DNA of 64,000 bases from Asaia siamensis. GTDB lineage: Bacteria > Pseudomonadota > Alphaproteobacteria > Acetobacterales > Acetobacteraceae. A model generated the notes under the pieces. It was given only the letters and a program-made list of their open reading frames with translations, was not told the DNA's origin and did no database searches. Of the stretch, positions 56,939 to 64,000 are shown in pieces. The position numbers and the translations under genes were made by a program. Each line of letters begins with the position of its first letter. Position 1 is the first letter of the stretch. The stretch is taken from the NCBI RefSeq assembly GCF_014635085.1, contig NZ_BMCH01000004.1, positions 124,001-188,000 of the forward strand. Reading direction: 5' to 3'.

Positions 56939-59167
56939 TCAGAAATCAAGACGAGCGCTCAGCGTCGCGGTGCGTGGCGCGCCCGGGAAGAGGCCGCGAT
57001 TGCCGCGACTCACCCAGTATTGCACATTCCCGATGTTCTGCGTGCCCGCTCTCAGCGTCAGCTTGTGCCGCCCAACGTGGGTCCAGTAACTCGCACCGAC
57101 ATTGCCGACGATATAGGAGGGCAGTCTGAACGTGTTGGCAGCATCGAGCCAGCTTGACGATACGTAATTGAACCCGACGCTGAAAACGAAATTTCTGATG
57201 AAAGGGGTAGCATAATCCGCGCTGAAGGCTGCCTGGAACGGTGCGACGGCCTCAAGCCTGTGCCCTTTATACCCCGCAGCCGCTTTTACATAGCGTGCGT
57301 CGAGATAAGTCAGGCTTCCGCCGATGGTCAGGTCGCGTGTCACCTGCCAGCCCGCTGATGCTTCGACACCCTGATAGCGCGACAGACCATCCTGCACGTA
57401 ATAGTTCTGCGCATTGGTGTACGCAGCGCCCGTATCAAGCCGGTAAACCGCCAGGGTACCGCTCCAGCGTTTCCTCTGAAGTTTCAGTCCCAGTTCGTAT
57501 TCCTGGCTGCGGATCGGCCCGAATACCTGCATGTAATTGACATTGGTCGTGCCTGCCTGACCGCCGCTTTGCATCGACTCAACATAGCTGAAATAGAGAT
57601 TTACCCCGGCATCGGGCTTGTATGACAGAGAAACGATTGGTGTCACCGGGTTATTGCGGTGTGCAGCGCTGATACTGCCTGAGGGCAGGAAATCGTTCTC
57701 GTGATAGTCGGTATAACGCCCGCCCGCCATCAGCGACCAGCGATGCCAGCTGATCGTGTCGGTCCAGTAGGGTGCAAGCTGCATATAATCGACATAGCGA
57801 TAGAGCTTCGGATCATAGGCGGTGGCGTTGGTCAGGGTCGGCCGGTCGATATGGATATTGCCATATTCCTTGACCGTTCCCGTGCCAGAGGCGGCATCAG
57901 CGTCAAAGATCTGTCGCAACCATGTGAGACCAAAACTGACGTCATGACGCAAGGGTCCGGTCATGAAATGTCCGTTCAGTCCGGCATTCACCTGATGGTA
58001 GGTGAGAACCCGTGTCTGCTGAAAGCTCTGATTGTAATAATCGCCAGTGGGGCTGGTAAACGTCACCTGATTTGACGGAAAACGCTCATCGAGATGGGTG
58101 TATCCGTAGACTACCGAGGCCCTCCAGTCTTGGGCGATATCCCAGTCAAATCCTGTACTAAATCTTTTGAGGTCGTTCGTTTTCCACGAATTGGCAGCAC
58201 CAAAAGGGGCTCGACCGCTGATTGTCTCAAGCGATGTCAATGTATTGGAGACTGCAACACCGTTTACCATGCCTTTTTGCAAGGTGTTCATGTAAAAACT
58301 CTCAAAATGCCAGTGCAGACTGTCAGAAAGTCTGACGCGCGTCGTGAATGAGAGAGAAAGATTGCGCACAAAGCTCTGATTGTACTGGTCGCCCACTTCG
58401 CTGCCGAAAGAGAAACGTGTTTCTACGCGATGGGCATGGTCCAACGATCCGCCAATATCAAGCATTTGTCTGAATACAGCATCAGACCTGTATCCTGCCT
58501 CTGCGGCGATCTGACGATCTTCGACCGGGGCCTTGAGTTGGTAATCCAGCACGCCGCCTGGCGAGCCGAACCCATACATGAAGGCTGAGGCACCTTTGAC
58601 CAGTTGTAGCCGGTCAATATTGGCGAGCGGTATATCAATATACCAGTAAGGAATTGCCAATCCATCAATCTTGTAGCCATTGGTCCAGTCGAGATTCAGT
58701 CCGCGAACGCGAAAACTCGACCCAGAAGCTGTCGACCCTCCATTGGAATTCTCCTGTATTCCCGGCTCGTAACGGAACACATCATTGATATCCGCAGCTT
58801 GCAGTTTCTGTATCTGGGCAGCAGAAGCAGAGGCGATTGAAAAGGGTGTATCGAGTTCTGACCGGGTCCCCAGGATGCCGAGTGAAACTTTTCCCGCCAG
58901 TCTGGGTGCGCGCGCGTTGGCGTGTACTGTCACGGTCTCGGGCGATTGTGCGGAAAGCGCAGGGGCCTTTCCTCGCGTCTGGCGACCGGCCCCTGCGGGG
59001 CGGTTCGTTCTGTGTAGGGGGCCGTTATGCGCCCCGGTCTTTTCCTTGCTTTTTCCGGCGGGAGTAGCCGCATGGGCAAGGGCTGTGGAGCAGAGCGCGA
59101 GGCCAATGGCAGACAGAGCCATGCGTGTATGAAGCGAGGATGCTGTGTAGACAGAGCGTTTAGCCAT
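56939..59167 (-). CDS. TonB-dependent outer-membrane receptor 2 (siderophore-receptor type)
   Basis: A 742-residue outer-membrane receptor with a signal peptide (MALSAIGLALCSTALAHA), a TonB-box-like ETVTVHA and a plug (TPFSIASASAAQIQKLQAADINDVFRYEPGIQ, FRVRGLNLDWTNGYKIDGLAIPYW, RLQLVKGASAFMYGFGSPGGVLDYQLK) of the siderophore-receptor subfamily, then a barrel ending ARLDF. Sequence alone would suggest ferric-siderophore uptake, yet the gene overlaps the preceding SsuD-like gene by eight bases (ATG within its last codons). A sulfur-compound substrate is therefore plausible. An upstream in-frame start at 59209 is rejected. Confidence 0.88.
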   Translation of the reverse strand: MAKRSVYTASSLHTRMALSAIGLALCSTALAHAATPAGKSKEKTGAHNGPLHRTNRPAGAGRQTRGKAPALSAQSPETVTVHANARAPRLAGKVSLGILGTRSELDTPFSIASASAAQIQKLQAADINDVFRYEPGIQENSNGGSTASGSSFRVRGLNLDWTNGYKIDGLAIPYWYIDIPLANIDRLQLVKGASAFMYGFGSPGGVLDYQLKAPVEDRQIAAEAGYRSDAVFRQMLDIGGSLDHAHRVETRFSFGSEVGDQYNQSFVRNLSLSFTTRVRLSDSLHWHFESFYMNTLQKGMVNGVAVSNTLTSLETISGRAPFGAANSWKTNDLKRFSTGFDWDIAQDWRASVVYGYTHLDERFPSNQVTFTSPTGDYYNQSFQQTRVLTYHQVNAGLNGHFMTGPLRHDVSFGLTWLRQIFDADAASGTGTVKEYGNIHIDRPTLTNATAYDPKLYRYVDYMQLAPYWTDTISWHRWSLMAGGRYTDYHENDFLPSGSISAAHRNNPVTPIVSLSYKPDAGVNLYFSYVESMQSGGQAGTTNVNYMQVFGPIRSQEYELGLKLQRKRWSGTLAVYRLDTGAAYTNAQNYYVQDGLSRYQGVEASAGWQVTRDLTIGGSLTYLDARYVKAAAGYKGHRLEAVAPFQAAFSADYATPFIRNFVFSVGFNYVSSSWLDAANTFRLPSYIVGNVGASYWTHVGRHKLTLRAGTQNIGNVQYWVSRGNRGLFPGAPRTATLSARLDF

Positions 59168-60284
59168 GAGACAGTGACGCCTCTTCTTTTGAGACGCGCT
59201 CCCTGACAAGCGGTATCAATTCCTTGCCGTAAATTTCTGCATCTGCCAGTGGATCGAAACCCCGTATCAGGAAGGTCCCGATGCCGAGGCGATAATAGGC
59301 AAGCAGAGACTCCACGACTTGTTCGGCGGTGCCCACGAGGGACGTCGAGTTCCATCGTCCGCCCGTGAGCCTGGCCACCCCGGTCCAGAGACGGGAATCA
59401 TGGCGATCACCCTGCGAGGATAAAGCCTGGAGGCGGCGGGATCCGGCATTGCCGGGTAGGTCATCGCCAGTAATCGCGGTTCCGGCAGTATCGAGCCCAC
59501 TTTGCGAGCCCTCAAGCGTAAGCTTCTGGCGTGCGATGATTTGCGCTTCGATATCATGCGCGCGCTCCCAAGCCTGCTGTTCCGTCGCACCAATGATGGG
59601 CCTGAAGGAGATTGAAAAACGGGGCTTGCGCCCGTGCCTCGCTGCACTGGCGGTTACACGATCAACGAGCTCTCTCGCCCCGGCCAAAGACTCTCCCCAG
59701 AGCGCATAGGCGTCGGCGTGGCGCCCTGCCACCGTAATGGCCTCTTCGGATGCGCCGCCGAAGTAGATAGGGATCGTTTCAGCGTTAAAGGGGCGTACTT
59801 CCGAAAAGGCGTCCTCGATATTGTAATAGCGACCCTTGACTGTGAATGGCACGGTTGACGTCCATTCACTTCTGAGAAGGGTCAGATATTCATCCGTACG
59901 GGCGTAACGTTCCGCCTTCGACAGATGGTCACCGTCTGCCTTGAGTTCCCGATCGTTGCCACCTGTGATGATATGCACAGCAACACGACCACAACTCAGA
60001 TGATCAAGTGTCGCGAGCTGTCGGGCGGCAAGAGTAGGGGCCGTGAAGCCTGGACGGTGGGCGATAAGCAGACTTAGTCTTTTGGTCACTGAGGCCGCAT
60101 GCTGCGCAATCAGCAAGCTGTCTGGTGCGCTGGAATGAAAGGCAACGAGCGCCCGGTCAAACCCCGCACGCTCATGGAGCCGTGCCGTGGTCTCGATATA
60201 GGCCGGATCGACATCTGGACCTTGGGGAGAAATGATTTCGCTCTGCTCTCGAGCAGAGACATAGCCGATAAATTCGACAGACAT
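59160..60284 (-). CDS. SsuD-like FMNH2-dependent monooxygenase 3
   Basis: A 374-residue third paralogue of the alkanesulfonate monooxygenase-like family. It reads VEFIGYVSAREQSE, AGFDRALVAFHSSAPDSLL, IAHRPGFTAPTLAARQLATLDHLSCGRVAVHIITGGNDRE and IYFGGASEEAITVAGRHADAYALWGE. It is closer to copy 1 than to copy 2 in the first 60 residues and carries an insert of about 20 residues (SGLDTAGTAITGDDLPG) before the conserved SRRL segment. First gene of a minus-strand pair with TonB receptor 2; its promoter region lies at 60285-60377. Confidence 0.88.
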   Translation of the reverse strand: MSVEFIGYVSAREQSEIISPQGPDVDPAYIETTARLHERAGFDRALVAFHSSAPDSLLIAQHAASVTKRLSLLIAHRPGFTAPTLAARQLATLDHLSCGRVAVHIITGGNDRELKADGDHLSKAERYARTDEYLTLLRSEWTSTVPFTVKGRYYNIEDAFSEVRPFNAETIPIYFGGASEEAITVAGRHADAYALWGESLAGARELVDRVTASAARHGRKPRFSISFRPIIGATEQQAWERAHDIEAQIIARQKLTLEGSQSGLDTAGTAITGDDLPGNAGSRRLQALSSQGDRHDSRLWTGVARLTGGRWNSTSLVGTAEQVVESLLAYYRLGIGTFLIRGFDPLADAEIYGKELIPLVRERVSKEEASLSHG

Positions 60285-60377
60285 AGGCGTTCCGCTATCT
60301 ATTTTCCGATAACGAACTATCCCCCACCGGCGCTGTAATCAGGAACGATTACTATTCAATCAATACATGAACATTGT

Positions 60378-60713
60378 TCAAGTGCGCGAGCGGGCCAGCG
60401 CAAACACATCTCCCATTCGCCAGTGTTCGTTGCGATACTGCGCGTCTTCTGCCCAGCTCCCCCAACCGGAATCACGCCGGTAATCACCCGTTGCGACGTC
60501 AATAGCGGTAAGGTCATGTGTGGCAGTGGCGTCGGGGTGCACGAAAAGTGCATCCGTCTCACAGTAAAGCTCGCATAGAAAGCAGGTCTGGCAGTCCTGT
60601 TGACGTGCGAGCACCGGCACACCGCCAGGACCGCCATCAAAAACATTGCTCGGACAGATCGTTACGCACTCGCCGCAAGCTGTGCATTGTGCCTCAAGAA
60701 TGAGCTCGATCAT
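60378..60713 (-). CDS. Two-[4Fe-4S] ferredoxin (AprB-like partner)
   Basis: A 111-residue electron carrier. The first cluster motif is CTACGECVTICP and the second CQTCFLCELYC, each with four cysteines for a [4Fe-4S] cluster. A 45-residue tail follows, with Trp and Arg near its end. The ATG overlaps the stop of the flavoprotein gene (ATGA), so the two subunits are made together. The arrangement copies the AprBA iron-sulfur/flavoprotein pair of adenylylsulfate reductase, but the substrate here is unknown. Confidence 0.88.
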   Translation of the reverse strand: MIELILEAQCTACGECVTICPSNVFDGGPGGVPVLARQQDCQTCFLCELYCETDALFVHPDATATHDLTAIDVATGDYRRDSGWGSWAEDAQYRNEHWRMGDVFALARSRT

Positions 60714-62281
60714 GCGTGAACTGCCTCCCTCCGGGACTGCACGTGCTCCAGCCCACTACTGATGACATGATAGGCGGGAACATCCGACGCTTTGGTAATC
60801 GCATCTTCACGGCGGTGCATGCCGAGCGTCTCGGTACGCTCCAGAGCACTCGCTGTGCACCATCGCGCCACGGCGAGAAGGGCCTGCGTCTCGCGTCGCT
60901 GTTGCCGCTGCCGCCAGGAGCCTCCAGGCGCCGAATAGGTCAGACTGTCATGGCAATTCTCGAGTGCATTTCTCGCGGCTCTCAAATTCCCCGCATTGCG
61001 GGAAAGCTGGGTGGGGGCATCGAGCATCACTGCCTGGATCTGCTTGCGTATGGTTTTCTCTCGTGAGTCAGACCCGTTTTGTCCGTTGGAGCATGCCTCA
61101 TTATCGGTGAAGGGTTCCAGCTCTCCGGTGCTGACGTGTCCTTCTGCCAGAGCAGCCTCTGCAGCGAGGCAACCCGAACTGAGCGCCCAGGCGGCATTGA
61201 CGGCCCCACCGCCACTGATCGGACCGGTCACACTTTCACGCGAGGCAACATCACCTGTTGCATAGAGCCCCGGCACCCCTGTCTGCCAGTTTTCGCCTTT
61301 TAACCTGATACCGCCCACGCCCCTGATTGTCCCTTCGCCAACGAGATCGATCGGAAAACGCTCCTGGAAGGGGTCTATCCCCTGACGACGAAAGGGCAGC
61401 ATGACGTTGGGTGAGATAAGAGGCAGTTGAGCGCGGACCGTCTCTGGAGCCGCCGAAAGATCGCAAAGAACCCTGCCTTGAGCGAGCGCCCGTGCCACGC
61501 CAAGAAAGCTCTGGCCTTCTGCATCCGGTGCAATTTCCTGCCCTGCATTGTCGAGATAGCGCGCAAAGCTGTAGATCATGGCGCGCGACATGGTGGTGTT
61601 ATGGGGCACGATGCTGAAAATGGATGAAAACTCCATTCCTGAAAACTGCGCGCCAGCTTGCGCGGCCATCAGATGCCCATCGCCCGTATTATTCGCCGCG
61701 CCAAGCAGGCGAGACTGAAAGGCGCAGCCTCCTGTTGCGAGAATGACAGCACCAGCTTGTGCGCGGTAAGGCCCGAGCGCCCCTTGGAAATGGACGCCGT
61801 AAGCCCCTGCAACGCGCCCCGCCTTGTCACGCAAGAGACCGAAAACCGGGGAGTGATCGAGGATCTGGACACCCGCAGCGAGGCAATATGTACGAAGCGC
61901 CCTGAGATATTCCGGCCCTCTCAGGGCGTTGAGCCGGATCCGACCGCTGTCATCGGGCTCGTACTGATAATGACGGCCGATATCCGGCAGGGTCTGCCAT
62001 GTGCGAGCCATGATGCGATGCATCCATGTCGCTTCGCCGAGCCCTTGCGCTTTATCGAGGCGGGCTTTTACTGCTTCTTCCCGAGCGCCGGGGAGAGGGG
62101 GAACCCACCAATGACCGGGGCCCGCCGGTGCGGCAACGCCAGAGGTGCCGCAATACCCCTTCTCAAGCAGCAGCACGCGTGCACCGGCACGTGCCGCCGT
62201 CAGAGCGGCCCAGCAACCCGATAATCCGCCGCCAATGACAAGGATATCTGACTGATGATGGTGGAGCCCGCCCTCGTTCAC
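60710..62281 (-). CDS. FAD-dependent fumarate reductase/AprA-like flavoprotein
   Basis: A 523-residue flavoprotein of the succinate dehydrogenase/fumarate reductase/AprA superfamily. The FAD-binding motif is DILVIGGGLSGCWAALTAARAGARVLLLEKG (residues 12-42), with the conserved GVAAPAG, LATGGCAFQ, GDGHLMAAQAGA, GGIRL and GLYATGDVASRESVTGPISGGGAVNAAW segments. The C-terminal helical region is truncated relative to AprA. GTG 62281 overlaps the stop of the binding-protein gene (GTGA). With the ferredoxin next to it, it should pass electrons to or from a substrate delivered by the importer; candidates include sulfur or other small-molecule oxyanions. Confidence 0.85.
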   Translation of the reverse strand: MNEGGLHHHQSDILVIGGGLSGCWAALTAARAGARVLLLEKGYCGTSGVAAPAGPGHWWVPPLPGAREEAVKARLDKAQGLGEATWMHRIMARTWQTLPDIGRHYQYEPDDSGRIRLNALRGPEYLRALRTYCLAAGVQILDHSPVFGLLRDKAGRVAGAYGVHFQGALGPYRAQAGAVILATGGCAFQSRLLGAANNTGDGHLMAAQAGAQFSGMEFSSIFSIVPHNTTMSRAMIYSFARYLDNAGQEIAPDAEGQSFLGVARALAQGRVLCDLSAAPETVRAQLPLISPNVMLPFRRQGIDPFQERFPIDLVGEGTIRGVGGIRLKGENWQTGVPGLYATGDVASRESVTGPISGGGAVNAAWALSSGCLAAEAALAEGHVSTGELEPFTDNEACSNGQNGSDSREKTIRKQIQAVMLDAPTQLSRNAGNLRAARNALENCHDSLTYSAPGGSWRQRQQRRETQALLAVARWCTASALERTETLGMHRREDAITKASDVPAYHVISSGLEHVQSRREAVHA

Positions 62282-63264
62282 GGGACAAAGCTGCGGTCAA
62301 AAGCGTCGTCCAGCTTTCGCGACGGGTTGACAAGTTGCGCCTTGCGGTAGGTTGCGATCACACGGGCTTCTTCATTGACCGTTTCATTGGTGATCGGCCC
62401 GGGCGCGGTGATCTGTTCCTGCGCCACTTTATTGGCGACATCGGGGGGCAGACCAGTTTGATGTGAAAGCAGCGCAGCGAATTCCTGCGGGTGGGCGCGC
62501 CCCCAACCATAGGCCTGCGTGATGCGCTTAAGGAAAACCGCAATCTGCGGATGCTTGTCAGTTATCGCCCGCGTGCTTGCGACCATGAAGCCATTATTGG
62601 GCATGACATTCTGACCGTCAGCCACGACGCGCGCGCCGGTTTGGGCGGCGGCGAGCGTCACATAGGGCTCCCAGGTTGCCCAGGCGTCGACTGCACCGGA
62701 GTCGAGCGCCGACTTGGCCTGTGACGGTGGCAGAAAGACATAATCAGGGTGCTTTCCTGATGCGCTGTCGAAAAGACTGAGCGCCAGCAGGTGACCGATC
62801 GAGCCGCGCCCTGTCGCGATTTTCCGCCCTGCCAGATTGCTGAGGCTGTGCACCGGGCTTTGGGCTGGCACAATGATGGCGGTCATATGCCCACCGCCGC
62901 GTGGCGGCAGAAGCAGGACAGCGCGGGCCGGAATGCCCGCAGCCCAGGCGAAGAGATAGGGCCCGTCACCTGCAATGCCCAGATCGACAGCCCCGGCACC
63001 CAGCGCCTGAAGGAGCGGGGCCGCGGCATCGAATTCTACCCAGCGGATGTCAAACCCGAGATCCTTGTCAGCATGCGCCGCCTGAAGCAGGGCGCGTTGC
63101 ATGCCGCGCTGATCGGCCACCACCAGCGTCTCGGCTTGCGCCGCGCATGTTGTTGCCCCCACGACGAGGGCAGCGAGCGCAGCCACGCGATGCGCAAGGC
63201 GCGGGTATGGACGCGCCAGGAAAGGGCGAAGGGAAGGTCTTGCGACCCGTTGTTTGAAGATCAT
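62278..63264 (-). CDS. ABC substrate-binding protein, sulfonate/nitrate/taurine type 2
   Basis: A 328-residue periplasmic binding protein with a signal peptide (VAALAALVVGATTCAAQA). The body shows LVVADQRGMQRALLQAAH, VEFDAAAPLLQALGAGAVDLGIAGDGPYLFAWAAG, LAGRKIATGRGSIGHLLALSLF and SGAVDAWATWEPYV. These features place it in the SsuA/TauA family. It heads a three-gene minus-strand operon (binding protein, flavoprotein, ferredoxin) with four-base overlaps throughout and is divergent from the SsuC-like permease at 63397, its probable transport partner. Confidence 0.87.
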   Translation of the reverse strand: MIFKQRVARPSLRPFLARPYPRLAHRVAALAALVVGATTCAAQAETLVVADQRGMQRALLQAAHADKDLGFDIRWVEFDAAAPLLQALGAGAVDLGIAGDGPYLFAWAAGIPARAVLLLPPRGGGHMTAIIVPAQSPVHSLSNLAGRKIATGRGSIGHLLALSLFDSASGKHPDYVFLPPSQAKSALDSGAVDAWATWEPYVTLAAAQTGARVVADGQNVMPNNGFMVASTRAITDKHPQIAVFLKRITQAYGWGRAHPQEFAALLSHQTGLPPDVANKVAQEQITAPGPITNETVNEEARVIATYRKAQLVNPSRKLDDAFDRSFVP

Positions 63265-63396
63265 GGGTCAGTCGTAGCGAGGCCCGGGCGGCGAGAGGAA
63301 GCCAAAATACGCTCAAGAGTGACATATGAAAAATTTAACTGACTGAGATGATATTAAAGTCTAGCATATCCATAAATCACATATAAGGAATGTGGA
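63265..63396. promoter_or_regulatory. Divergent promoter region, binding protein/permease
   Basis: These 132 bases separate the divergent binding-protein and permease genes. They include an AT-rich core (about 63325-63385). AAGGA at 63385-63389 is the ribosome site of the permease. I cannot assign -35/-10 boxes or an operator with confidence. Confidence 0.5.
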
Positions 63397-64000
63397 ATGG
63401 TCGAGCTGGTCATGAACCTGTTTCCCGCGCGCACTGCCTCGCATCAGCGAAGCCTGAGTACTGGCGGGCTGCTTCGGTTCTGCCGGCGCTACCTGTCGGT
63501 GGCCCTGCTTCTGGTGCTCTGGCAGGCAGGAGCGCAGGCGGGGCTTATCCCGTCGCGCCTGCTCGCCTCTCCAGTCCAGATTGTGCATACAGCATGGTCG
63601 CTCACTCTGGACCGTACACTTCCGCAGAATCTGCTCGTCTCTCTCGGGCGGGCAGGGGCTGGACTTGTATTGGGCATTGCCGTTGGCGTTGCGCTCGCCC
63701 TTGTTGCCGGGTTGTCCCGGGTTGGTGAAGACATTGTCGACGCGCCCATGCAGATGGCGCGTACCTTGCCCGCTCTGGCGCTGGTGCCGCTTTTCATTCT
63801 GTGGTTCGGCATCGGCGAGCTTCCGAAGATACTGCTCGTAGCTCTGGGCGTGAAATTTCCCGTCTATCTTAATCTGTACAAAGGTATACGCAGCATCGAC
63901 CCGAAGCTGATCGAACTTGCCAAGACTCTCGGCTTGTCGCGGTGGAAGATCATTCGCGATATCATCATACCCGGAGCGCTGCCCGATCTTCTGGTTGGTA
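63397..64000 (+). CDS. SsuC-like ABC permease (3' end outside window)
   Basis: At least 201 residues of an inner-membrane permease of the SsuC/TauC/NrtB class. The start ATG 63397 has AAGGA seven bases upstream. Visible parts are a first hydrophobic helix (LSVALLLVLWQAGAQAG), the SRLLASPVQIV segment, further helices (GLVLGIAVGVALALVAGL, LPALALVPLFILWFGIG) and the beginning of the EAA-type cytoplasmic loop (IELAKTLGLSRWKIIRDIIIPGALPDLL) that binds the ATPase. The frame runs through the window end; the ATPase gene probably lies downstream. Confidence 0.9.
   Translation, partial: MVELVMNLFPARTASHQRSLSTGGLLRFCRRYLSVALLLVLWQAGAQAGLIPSRLLASPVQIVHTAWSLTLDRTLPQNLLVSLGRAGAGLVLGIAVGVALALVAGLSRVGEDIVDAPMQMARTLPALALVPLFILWFGIGELPKILLVALGVKFPVYLNLYKGIRSIDPKLIELAKTLGLSRWKIIRDIIIPGALPDLLVG

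Noticed and set aside
1-64000. CRISPR arrays, tRNA or rRNA genes, prophage
   Set aside because: No regularly spaced direct repeats, no cloverleaf-like or rRNA stretches and no phage structural genes were seen.

Overview
The window is high-GC alphaproteobacterial DNA, most likely from an acetic acid bacterium (Acetobacteraceae). The main pointers are an acetate kinase/phosphoketolase operon, large TonB receptors, IS5-family elements flanked by CTAG and overall codon use. The genus cannot be fixed from the sequence alone. The left edge cuts a DEAD-box RNA helicase and the right edge cuts an ABC permease.

Layout. Positions 1-6000 are housekeeping: the helicase tail with a clean terminator, then ackA, xfp, a Cof-type HAD phosphatase and a glutathione S-transferase in one tight + strand run. 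Positions 6000-8150 are mostly debris with an IS5-type relic. Positions 8157-10066 hold an Rrf2 regulator, a secreted cupin and an NAD(P)-binding epimerase-like protein. The regulator's promoter carries a perfect 13-bp-arm operator reaching the start codon, so the mRNA looks leaderless. Positions 10670-11775 encode two paralogous small cysteine-rich envelope proteins.

Positions 13008-31162 are the most striking block. A roughly 4,000-residue surface protein (LEPR-type N-terminus, DUF4347, DUF11-like domains, eight tandem repeats of about 173 residues) is followed by an outer-membrane TolC-like lipoprotein, two HlyD-type adaptors (one with a GAF-like N-terminal half) and an M50 metalloprotease fused to an HlyD-like domain. 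No ABC ATPase is present, so this reads as a dedicated export or anchoring apparatus unlike a standard type I system. An IS5-family element sits exactly at the stop codon of the last gene.

Positions 32082-42400 are a two-partner secretion locus (TpsA with GLUG repeats, then TpsB, minus strand) followed by an AT-rich, IS-riddled stretch. That stretch holds an orphan CDI immunity protein, a fragment of a much larger haemagglutinin and small unknown proteins, and looks like the remains of a contact-dependent inhibition locus.

Positions 42498-64000 are an organosulfur-scavenging island. It contains a peroxiredoxin-like protein, a LysR regulator, three SsuD-like flavin monooxygenases, a hydroxyacid dehydrogenase/class II aldolase/cysteine-dioxygenase-like/rhodanese run, two sulfonate-type binding proteins, an SfnB-like acyl-CoA-dehydrogenase-fold oxidase, two TonB receptors, an AprA-like flavoprotein with a two-cluster ferredoxin and an SsuC-like permease. 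The likely logic is outer-membrane uptake by TonB receptors, periplasmic capture and ABC import, reductive or oxidative C-S cleavage, and handling of the released sulfur by the dioxygenase-like and rhodanese proteins.
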